DNA of 64,000 bases, taken from contig JARCOQ010000016.1 in NCBI GenBank assembly GCA_029207755.1, forward strand, positions 16,203,307 to 16,267,306, given 5' to 3'. Positions 55,210-64,000 of the stretch are shown here, piece by piece. This DNA is from Chamaea fasciata. Lineage: Eukaryota; Chordata; Aves; Passeriformes; Sylviidae. Position numbers and translations under genes: made by a program. The number at the start of each line of letters is the position of its first letter. Positions within the stretch are counted from its first letter, which is position 1. Below the pieces are notes generated by a model, which did not search any database, was not told the DNA's origin, and saw only the letters and a list, made by a program, of their open reading frames with translations.

Positions 55210-55880
55210 AAGTAAAAACCCGGTTGAATCCTGCACCCGCACAGCGGGAGAAGGGGTGGGGAGGCTGTGCCAGGCAGAGCCCAGGCTGCTGCTGCCCTGG
55301 GCAGCCCCTGGAGTGAACCGAACCTCGCGCGGGTCCCTCGTCCGGGCCGTGACCGCCAATCGCCGGCACAGAAGGGGCTCCACGAACTCCCCGGCTCCGA
55401 GAGGGCAAACGCGCGGGCCACGCCGCCACGTCCTCACCTGCGGGCGAATTCGGCCGCCCCCGCCAGCAGCTCCCACCGCCCGCGGGCAGCAACTCAAGCG
55501 CTCCTCACCTCCAGCTGACCGCGACAGACCTCGCTGCCACGGACCGGGCCCAGATACAACCACTGAGAGTCGGCCGACACGCCGCGGGCTGCTGCGGGCA
55601 GAGCCCGCCACCCGCTCGCCCCCGCCGCCCGCTCTCCCGCCCCCGCGCTCACCGCCCGCAGCGCAGGCCGCACTCGCTCCGTGATGCTTTGCGTTACCCC
55701 GACAACGAGGCGAGCCCGAGCGGAAACTGCCGAGCGGAGCCGAGGAGCGGCGGGAACGGCCGAAGGCGCCCGGCGGTACACGGAGAGGGGCGGAAAGTGC
55801 CGAGCGCGGCGGGCCCGGCGAGTGGCGGCCGCTGCGCTGTGCCGGCTGCGCGCCGTCCCAGAGCCGTCTTCAGGGTTCGG
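55210..55880 (-). promoter_or_regulatory. IFT140: CpG island, probable IFT140 promoter and first exon
   Basis: A sharply bounded, CpG-dense, G+C-rich block upstream of the IFT140 start exon. On the minus strand it holds three good splice donors that could end non-coding first exons: exon ends at 55653 (GGCG|GTGAGC), 55509 (GGAG|GTGAGG) and 55438 (GCAG|GTGAGG). The transcription start is inferred to be near 55.6-55.8 kb. Confidence 0.7.
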
Positions 55881-56019
55881 TGGCTTGGCCTGTGAGGGAC
55901 TTTTTCTATCGAGGTGATGGACTGTGCCGCCGCCCCGAGAATCGACATCCTTCCCGAAACCCTCCCTGCCCCCAACGCGTTTTTAACTTAATGACCAAGC
56001 TTTTCTAGTAACATCTCCA

Positions 56020-56590
56020 TGAAGACAGCCCGTAAAGCCCTCCTACCACCATCCTGCACCTCCTCAGCACGCCACCTACTGTGGCATCCCTGCAGCCCCT
56101 CAACATCCGGCCTTGGCAGGACAGACCATAGTTACCTGCCCAGCCTGAGAGATGGGACCTCCCAATGGTGCTCTGGTTCCTCCCCTCTCTAATGACCCTG
56201 GCCCTCGGTTTCTCCTCTCCTCGGTGTGTCTCCATTGGTTGTGGGGCCCGGTGACAGGCCCTGTCTCCCCTATGGAATACCGACCTTACCTGCCCTTTGC
56301 TCTGCCCCCATACCTCAAGGTCGTTGGCTGCTGAACTCCATGCCTAGGAGGGGACAAGCAGATGGCTCGGGCTCTTGACTCTGGGTCTCCCTTCAGCTCC
56401 TGGAAATAAACCTGCTGGAATTGATCTGGTGTCACGGCCTTTTGCCTCTCCTGGCTGAGCCAGCCACGTGGTGTGTGTGGATGTCTGAGCTTGACTGCTT
56501 CGCCCGAGTTTCTCCAAGCGGCCTTTCCAGTGGAAAGGCTTATTGGGATCTAGGCTCCAGCTGAACTCCTAAATTCCACAACATCACAAC
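56020..56590 (+). mobile_element. possible LTR between IFT140 and CRAMP1
   Basis: It has an LTR-like layout: pyrimidine-rich U3, AATAAA at 56405-56410, and an end near CTAAATTCCACAACA. No TSD was found, so the borders are guesses. Confidence 0.35.
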
Positions 56591-59339
56591 CTACAACCCA
56601 TATCTGGTACAGCCCAACTCCATTCCCTGCTCTTTTCCCCGTTGGGCCTGCAGCCAGCCCTAACACCTTCAAAAGGGTTGAAAAAATTCAAGACAAAATC
56701 ATCACAGCACTGTCCTATCCACAGTCATTTGTAATTCCTCTGAAGTCACAACACTTCTATGCAAGCCAATGAAAAGCAGCCGCACCTGGCACAGCTATGA
56801 CAAGCAGCTCCTGCATATTTGGAGGTTGACTGGACACGTGTAAGGTGTAATTTATGTGGTGTTCATCAGTTTCCTTTCCCAAATACATAGGGACTCTTCT
56901 GGGAAAAAACAAACAAACAAACACAACAGCAAAACAAAACTCTGTTTTGGTAGCAAGTAGGAAAAACTACCCATTGAGAGGCACACTGCATTGAAACACA
57001 CTGTATATCTTCTAGAATTATGGGCAGGCTTTAGGTAGAGATGCAAAACACTGGCTTTAGACCTTCTTGTTACAAGTCAGCAACCCCCACAGACCAGAGC
57101 AGCAGAACTGACAAAGTCCTGTCTCCCAGAGCTTTTTATCTTCTCCCTTACAAGGCATCAGCTCTAACAGTCATTTATGGCATCTCTTCACAGTGGATCC
57201 TTGGTGTCACTCCCAAAGCAGAGTCAGCAATTAATCTCTTGCCTCTGCCCAGCCAATTGTTCTTACTGTAGCCTTGAGCTCACCAGACTACAAGTTAAGG
57301 ATTTGAGCAGACCATATGCAGATGCCTTGTTTTCTCAGACAACCAGGCCGTCGTGGAAACTACTGCAACTACATGATAACAATCAAGGCAGAAACACACA
57401 GCCAGCTGGAGTCTCAAAAAATCATCTAGTCTATCATCCCTTTCTGGGCTGGAATAAAAGTAGTCTGAACAACCCACTGACTATTTCTGCTCAAATGATC
57501 ACTTGACAGCTCTCAGAATTGGCTGGTTCAATGTTACACAATTTTTTTCTCGATAACTAAACTACATATCCATACTTGTGCAGGCTTAGCTGGAAATGAA
57601 GTTTTCCTGCCCTTCAATATTCAAGACGCCCTGCTTCTATGATAAATAGATAAGTGAATGTGGAATCCTAGGATTCTAACATCTTCCCTTCTACTCATAA
57701 AACCACATAACCACAGAATGGTTTGGGTTGAAAGGGGCCTTAAAAATCATCTAGTTCCAAGTCCCTGGTATCATAAAAGATGCCCAACAGCTCCAAGTTC
57801 CTGAAGTCCCAGGACTGGCTGCAGTAGTGCAGTTACTCACAGCCCATTTCCCCCGTCCCCTTAAGGGCTTGACCTCACATACCAAGAGAAAAACAAAGCT
57901 GCATGACTCGGTGCTTCCTATTCTGTGAGCACTAAGGGATTAACAATAGTGGTCCATCCTTCCATATAAATCCTCTTACCTGCACAGGAAAGAACCACAT
58001 GGGCAACACAGAGATCATCCATTATTGTTTGCCAGAATAAACAACTTCAGAGCCATTTAAGAAGAAATAAATTATGAATGAAATGTGCTAGCTTCTAAAT
58101 AATCTAAAAGAAAAATACAGAACATTCACTATATTGGTGGCTTTTGCATCTAGAATCTTTGGGAAAGTATGGCCATGTTATAATTTGCGTTGATCATGCA
58201 TATTAGATGCAAAATTATAAACAACATAAATCTAGAGTATTAACTTCGTCCTTCTGCTGAACAGTTCTGCATTGCTTGCTCTATTTTCTAGTAAAAATGC
58301 AATTTGTTATTCATACCTTAAAATACACAGGATGTGGGACAAATCCAAGTTAATGCTCTTGCCTGGCCTAGAAAACCATGGCAACAACACTGGAAGATTA
58401 TTTGCATTTTGTAACTGTGCAGGTCTGTAAAAATAGAATAGTGGGGAAGGGCCATGATCAAAACCAAACAAATGGAAGTTCAAGTGTCTTTTAACATCTC
58501 ACCCTACCCCCTGCCTCTCAGCTCTTGTCCAGCTCCTTTTCAGTCAGCTTTTCTGTCACAAACATTTAGACACATGAGCAGTTTCACACCTGAACAGTCC
58601 ACTGGATGCAATGAGGCTATTCAAGCATGGAAAGTTATTTACATACAGAGAGAATGGAAAACTTCAGCTGGAGAGCTGAACATAATTTCACATATCTTGG
58701 TAAAGCACTAGGGAAATACGTGGTGGTGGAGATGAAGAATCCATCATTTCCTACCAGTATTGTTAAATTAGGTTGTGGCCAAACCAAGGAGCAAAACTAA
58801 GCCATATGATCTTGTGCTAGATTATAGCAAAACTGAAAAACACTCTCTTTAAAAAAACCCAAACAATTAAGATGTAGATTTAAATGCAAAGCTCGGCACT
58901 GGAGACAAACCTTTTTTAACAAATTGCATTTAGAGCAGTCCACTCAGTTACTCACAAAATACACTTTACAGCATAGTTACAGGTGATGACACAGTGCTCA
59001 AGACACCTTCCAGATATACCATCATAGATAATTATTTGCAACATGCTCCACGGGAGCCCGATTTTCCAGAATTTACACACCATGATGAGGTTTAACTGTT
59101 ATGACTTTATTCCTAGGCTTACAAAGATTTTCCTCGGAAGAGGACTAAGACATCCTTTCCTGCTATGAGAGTTATAAAGATTAAAAAAGAGGATGACCTA
59201 ATGTTCTTTCCACAAACACGTTATTAAGGGAAAAGCATCTCACGCAGTATCAGTTGTAAAATTTGTTTAAATTGTCTTGCTTATCAGTTAATGTAAAGTC
59301 ACCACATAGGAGTATCAGTCCACCTCAAGGCGACCCCAC
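56591..59339. other. intergenic sequence between IFT140 and CRAMP1
   Basis: Only the short CR1 at 57713-57785 was recognised; no exon or RNA gene seen. Confidence 0.6.
57713..57785 (-). mobile_element. CR1 LINE fragment (short)
   Basis: CR1 3' tail AACCACAGAATGGTTTGGGT and following block, intergenic. Confidence 0.82.
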
Positions 59340-60460
59340 TGTGAGAAGGAGGATGCCCGGCAGCAAAACCTGGTCCAGCGAAGGGCCTCACGGAGGGCGC
59401 CTGTTCCTCGATGCAGCCAGGAACGTTCCAGTTGCTCCAAGGAGAGCGGCCCCACGGCTTTCCCGATGTCCCGGCAAAGGGAGCGAGAGCCAGCGCTACT
59501 GCCGGCCCGATAGGGTGTCGCCAGGCAGCGAGCCGCAGCTCCGCTAGCCTGCTCTGGCCGGGCGGGCGCCGAGCCCAAAGAAGCCCGACGGACCAGCGCG
59601 GAGCCACAGCGCTCCCGCCCGGCAGCCACAAATAGTGCGCCGCATGCAAATCAGCCGCCCCCTGACCAATGGAATCCCGGACCCCGATCCGACGACTCGG
59701 CTTGAGGGCTCTCAATTGCTCTTCTCTTTCAGCCAATCAACAGCCACACCTCGGGATTCACCCCGCCCCCAGGGGACACGCGCTGCCGCCTCTTCCTCTG
59801 CGCAGAGCTTTCGTCACGCGCCCCGCGCCGCGCTTTGTTTGGCTCGTGCTGGGGCTGCGGCGCCGCCCCCGCCTCGCTCCCGTTCGCCGCCGACCAATGG
59901 GGCGCGTTGTTTGTGGGGCGGGGAGCGCCGGCGCTCTCAGCTGGGCCCGCGCGCCGTGGCCCCGCCCCCGGCCGGGCGAGGAGGAACCGGAATCGCCGCG
60001 GCCCCAGCCCGGCCCGAGCCCAGCGCGGCCCCGAGCCCGGCCGAGCCTGACCGCTGGGACCGCGGCTGGGTTTCGGAGCAGCCCGGGAAGGAGGACGGTC
60101 CCACGGCCGGGAGCGGGGGCTGTCGCCGCCAGCAAAACTGGGAGGGCCGCTGGGCTCCACGCCGCCCGCCTCCAGAGCTGGCGGGTCTGGGCGCAGCCCG
60201 GGGGTGCCTGGGGCTGCGAGTGCCGGAGCAGCCGAGGCAGCCGCCGGCGGGGGAGCCGGAGCGTGGAGGCTGCGTGGCGGCATTGATGCGGCAGGTGAGG
60301 CAGGGGCTGGGGAGTGGAGCCTGCGGGGCGAGACGCACCTAGCCCTGGGGAGGCCGGCCCGGCCCCGCTCTGCCGTCCGGGCCGGCCGCGCTTGGGAAAC
60401 GCGTCTCTGCGGCTCTTATGGGAGGCAGCCGAGGGTCGGCCACGAGGGTGTAGACGACCA
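59340..60460. promoter_or_regulatory. CpG island with octamer and CCAAT boxes; candidate CRAMP1 promoter
   Basis: CpG-dense island between IFT140 and CRAMP1. It has a perfect octamer ATGCAAAT at 59644-59651, CCAAT boxes at 59666-59670, 59733-59737 and 59894-59898, and several CCGCCCC-type GC boxes. A strong plus-strand donor GGCAG|GTGAGG would end a non-coding exon at 60294, which could splice to the CRAMP1 exon at 62484. Long open frames here on both strands are expected from the base composition and match nothing I recognise. Confidence 0.6.
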
Positions 60461-61664
60461 AAGAAGCGAGTCTGAAGAAATTTTCACTTTGGGAGAAAAA
60501 AGGAAAGGAGGAACAAGGTGAAAACCAAAGGAAAAAGCAGCTATAACGGGGAAACTGCACGTAGGGCTTAGGCAGAATGCTGGAAGGAGCCAGCAGTTGA
60601 GAAGTGGGCCAGATCCCGGGGTGTGCCACTCGGGTCCTGTAAGGAGCTGCCTCTAAGGAGCCTGCCTTTGTTTCCCCCCCGCTAATTGTTGGGGGAGGCC
60701 TGTGGGTGAGTGTATCGTTCAACTTGCAGTAATAAAACCGAGCTTGAACTTGTTTAAGCCTTGCTTACACTAAGTTTTTGAGTACATCCTGTCAGAATTG
60801 GAAGAGTTCTGTCCTCAGAATAACTAGAAACTGTAGGTTTTGGTGTGTGAAGAACCAGTCTGTAACTAGGGACCCGTCAGGTGAATAACTAAATTTCAGT
60901 GAGAGTTTAGATCCACAGTTCAGATCAGTTTATTGAGTCTTTTCAAGGAGTGAAACATTGCCCAACACAATTCTGGATGGGTTCAATGGTTTAGCTGAAA
61001 ATTAAAGGGAAATACGTAATTTTAATAGTAGGAATACAACCTGTATGCAGGAACCTCAGGAGTTTGTATGCCATATCACGTTGATGCATCTTCTTTATTT
61101 TGAACCTCATTATTCTGGTGTCAACCTAATCCATAGTCATTCCAATGTTTGTGATTTTCAGATTTTTCTCCTCTTGTTGGTTATCTTTTCCCTAGATGGA
61201 AGTTGGATGGTGGCTCCTGCCATGATGTCAAGGCAGCTGCATCCCAAGTGCTGCTCCTTGCTGGGCGCTCTAACTGGTTCTTTCTTAGAAGTCGACTTCT
61301 TTTAGATATGCTGTCAGTAATATTTTTACACTCTTTAAGAAAAATTAAAACAGTTGTTGGGTTTTAACAGATAATGTGATTTAATGCCTTAAGCTTGTGT
61401 CTATTATCTGACATTTTGTTCCAAGTATTTTTAAAAAGCCTTCAGAATTGGGAGGATTTGTGAAGTCAGCAGAGGAAGTGGTCATCCCACCAATTGGTCC
61501 CAGTGTCAGGTCCAAAAGTTGACGGATGCCTTCGGAAGCCCGGGGTTCCTCCCTTGGCACACAAGGGTTCAGGGCTGCCCTGCTTGGCCAGGCTCTCTGC
61601 ATGGGCAGAAGCAACGAAGCAAAGGTGCACAACCGCTGTAGGCGCCTCCGAAGTTTATTGCCCA

Positions 61665-61671
<7 letters not shown>
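60461..61671. other. sequence between the middle and right CpG islands
   Basis: Non-island DNA, probably CRAMP1 first intron if the exon ending at 60294 is used. Nothing else recognised. Confidence 0.55.
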
Positions 61672-61700
<29 letters not shown>

Positions 61701-61719
61701 GAGGAAAAAAAAAAAAAAA
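61672..61719 (+). repeat. paired long adenine tracts (A27, A15)
   Basis: 27 A residues at 61672-61698 and 15 at 61705-61719, split by GAGAGG, at the left edge of a CpG island. They could be a promoter poly(dA:dT) element or the tail of an old retrocopy. Confidence 0.9.
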
Positions 61720-61729
61720 GGTGGCATTA

Positions 61730-62400
61730 ATTCTCTCGCAGCAGAGGCGGCAGGCAGGGGTGCCGGCCTGGGGAGCCGGTACCTGCCCGTTCCCGGTGAC
61801 AGAACCGAGCCGGCCCACGGTGCTGCTCTCGGCAGGGGTGGCGGGGTCGGGGCTGCCCGGCGGGAAGGATCGCGGGGAGGTGCGGGGTGGGGGCGGAGGG
61901 GAGCGGGAACCTCGGGAGCCTCGGCCAGTCCCAGCCCCAGACACACACACACACAGAGGAGGAGAAGCCGCCGCCGCATCCAGGAGCATGGATTCCCCCC
62001 CCGCGGCGGGCCGGGCCGCGGCTCCGCGGTGAGGAGAGAGGAGAGCCCCGGGCCCAGGAGCCGCGGAGGGGTGGGATGGGATGGGGGCCGGAGCGCTTCC
62101 CCGCTCCGTTCTGCTCCGCCGGCCCGGCGGCTGCCGCTCCTCTGGCGCTGGCGAGCGCTGCCACACGCCCGAGTTTGGCCGGGCTATTTCTCGGCCAAAG
62201 GCAGCCCGGAGCCCTTCGGGACGGAGACGGGGGGCTGCCGGGGGGTCCTGGCTGCCGTTTGGGGGGGGTTATGGTGGAGCTTTCCCTCTCCCGCCCTCGG
62301 CACAGGTTGTTGGGTCGGGACAGCAAACGAAAGGGGATTTAGTAACAAACAACGGCGGCCATGTTGAGAGGAATTTCTGTAGCTAAACTTCTCCCCTCTC
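61730..62400 (+). promoter_or_regulatory. CRAMP1: CpG island immediately upstream of the CRAMP1 coding exon
   Basis: G+C- and CpG-rich block with a plus-strand donor CCGCG|GTGAGG (exon end 62028) and a YY1-like CCATGTT element near 62359, after a GGCGG run. It is probably another promoter or first exon of CRAMP1. A short open frame starting at the ATG at 61988 could act upstream of the main start. A (CA)n patch lies near 61942-61954. Confidence 0.55.
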
Positions 62401-62484
62401 AGCCCAGGGGTTTCTCTGCCTCCCCGGGGGGCTCCCTGGCCTGACTGTGTGCCCCCCTCTTTTCTCGCTCTCCTCCCCCGCAGG

Positions 62485-62833
62485 ATGACAGTGAAACTGG
62501 GAGAGAACGGCGGGGAGGAAGGGTTGAAAAAGCTGGGCAAGAGAGCAGGAGGAGATGAGGAGTCCCTGGAAGAAGAAGGGGCAGGAGGAGGAGGAGAGGC
62601 AGCTCCAGGCAGCAGCAGCACAAAGAAAGAAGAGAAGATCATTAACAGCAACACTACCAGCAGCCCCCCACCGAACCCAAACTTGTCACCGGCCCCTGCC
62701 TCTCTTCAGCCCTCCCAGAGCCCGGACCAGCATCATTTTCTCAGGTCCAGCGTCAGACCTCAGAGCAAGAGACTGAAGAAGGATTCCCAGGCATCCTCCT
62801 CGGTTGGCAGCAGCACTGCTGGGAAAGGCAAAG
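62485..62833 (+). CDS. CRAMP1: CRAMP1, first coding exon
   Basis: CRAMP1 (Cramped homologue) is a SANT/Myb-domain chromatin protein of the nucleus, linked to Polycomb function and to histone gene expression. The ATG at 62485 opens MTVKLGENGGEEGLKKLGKR. An acidic, low-complexity stretch follows, then the conserved DQHHFLRSSVRPQSKRLKKD, as in the human N-terminus. Acceptor CCCGCAG at 62481-62483 puts the exon start at 62484, one base before the ATG, so all other 5' UTR must come from upstream exons. Donor AAAG|GTACTG ends the exon at 62833 in phase 1. The SANT domain lies in later exons, right of the window. IFT140 lies head-to-head on the other strand. Confidence 0.94.
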
Positions 62834-64000
62834 GTACTGTGTTTTGCCACCCTAAAAACACGCAGGCAAGGGGGATGGCGAAGAGGGGGCGCACCTGTGG
62901 GGCTCTGGGTTGTCATTCTATTTCGGTAGATGCCATCTTTTGTTTGGTTTGAGAAGGTGTTTTGGGGCTTGTTTCTCATGGCTGAAATCTTCTTTGTGTC
63001 CCAAGGCTTCAGCTTTTCTGCTGCCCACTGTCCTCTCTGCACTTCCAGAAATGGGGGGCGTCTGGATGTTTATGTGGAGGAGGAAATATTCTACATTATT
63101 GAAGCAAATATTTAATGTCTTTATTTCATCTCTCTCGAGTTTTGGGAAATTCCTCTGTTTTGATTAGGAAATCAAGACTCTAGCTAGCTGTGTAATCAGG
63201 TGGCTGCACTCTGAATTCTATTCTTGGATAGTAACAAAGTATTCACTGAGTGCTGGTTAGCATAGTTAAAAAAAACCCACCCACAAGACATTGGTGGTTT
63301 CCCCCAATTATTTTTATTATCCAAATAACTATTTTGGAAACAGCAATGAAATACACATATTGACATGTTTGTTTCTAAGGTGTTGGGAGTGCTGTTTCAC
63401 TGTTTCAGAACAGTTTGGGCATCTATGTGATTTGAGATTTTATTAAATTAAGATTGGTTTGTACACATCTGAAAGTCTGTAGGTACAGACATGCACACCT
63501 GCTTTTTCACTTAGCATTGGAGACAAGAATTTGATTTTTTTTTTTTTTGGAGCTGTTTCTAACTTCAATAGCTGGAAGGCAGCAGGGATATTTGAATATT
63601 TTGGTGCCATTGTGTGTGCTCGGCAGTAACTAGATGACATCTTAGAACTGCAGTTGAGCTGTACTTGAGCCTAATTTTGGATATCATGTGCTGAAGTAGT
63701 CAAGTGTTATTTTCTGTTAATTTTTGAGAAAAACAGCACTCAAAGATTGCATCAACATTTAAAATAATTAAGTTTACTCTTGTCTGCTAAATTGAAGTAT
63801 AATTCCATGTAGGATAAACGTGTCTTGGAGTTTACCTCATTCTTGTCTGTCTCAGGGATGTGCATGTGCTGGGCATTAAGTAAACATTACAGTTACAATA
63901 GTTTTGTGTTGCAGTAATAAGGCAGTGCAAATTGGGATATTTAGTTATTGTTATATCAGAAAAATGTTCTTGAACTCAGTTGCTTGACAGTTGGTATAAT
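62834..64000 (+). other. CRAMP1: CRAMP1 intron, 5' part
   Basis: AT-rich intron with no further CRAMP1 exon that I can recognise (no SANT-like segment in any frame) and no clear repeat apart from short A/T runs. Confidence 0.7.

Noticed and set aside
55163..55684. Open frames across the IFT140 CpG island (173 codons plus, 145 minus)
   Set aside because: Composition-driven, mutually overlapping, no recognised domain.
59635..60342. Long open frames on both strands of the middle CpG island (up to 235 codons)
   Set aside because: They overlap on several frames, are rich in Pro/Arg/Ala/Gly as expected from G+C-rich DNA, and show no family resemblance. Taken as non-coding promoter and 5' UTR.
61381..62326. 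Long minus-strand frames upstream of CRAMP1
   Set aside because: Composition effect in a CpG island; poly-Phe from the A tract; no homology recognised.

Overview
This window is vertebrate nuclear DNA, and the repeats point to a bird. Twelve or more copies or fragments of CR1 LINEs are present, along with many ERV long terminal repeats (LTRs) and sharply bounded CpG islands; a passerine is my guess from the LTR types. Three host genes can be recognised by their protein products, in the order and orientation known from human chromosome 16p13.3: IFT140 on the minus strand, TMEM204 nested on the plus strand inside an IFT140 intron, and CRAMP1 on the plus strand, head-to-head with IFT140.

IFT140 dominates the window. 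I placed 17 coding exons from the start codon at 50603 down to 5299. They total 2378 nt, about 793 residues, which is the beta-propeller half of a protein of roughly 1460 residues. All exon phases agree and I see no frameshift or stop, so the gene looks functional; its remaining exons lie left of base 1. The last coding exon of TMEM204 (2877-3121, plus) sits in the IFT140 intron downstream of exon 17. IFT140 transcription probably starts in a CpG island at about 55.2-55.9 kb. CRAMP1 begins at the right edge, where its first coding exon is 62485-62833. Two further CpG islands (about 59.3-60.5 and 61.7-62.4 kb) lie between the two genes and probably hold CRAMP1 promoters and non-coding first exons.

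The IFT140 introns are a layered record of retroelements. ERV-1 (18.7-23.1 kb, minus) and ERV-2 (about 41.0-47.8 kb, plus) are decayed, env-less, ERVL-like proviruses of one family. ERV-3 (about 30.7-33.1 kb, minus) keeps only gag and its 5' LTR. Solo LTRs with recognisable target-site duplications lie at 11729-12744 (CTGGA), 17048-17636 (GCCCTG), 26690-28044 (CAACT, itself split by a 600-bp insertion), 30167-30654 (GAGACA/GAGATA), 36444-37057 (GAGGC), 44936-45709 (ATGGT, inside the ERV-2 integrase) and 46033-46690 (ATACC/AAACC, inside the ERV-2 3' region).

The most notable pattern is a gapless 717-bp block shared in opposite orientations by ERV-1 (20926-21642) and ERV-2 (42920-43636). It has only about nine differences and sharp edges, while the flanking pol sequence and the LTRs are much more diverged. 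This looks like gene conversion between two dead proviruses that flank IFT140 exons 3-8. Other points of interest are a (CTATT)14(CCATT)21 array that is also a run of perfect TEAD (M-CAT) motifs, and an octamer plus CCAAT promoter cluster in the middle CpG island. I see no new multi-gene system here; the novelty is in genome structure and promoter layout.
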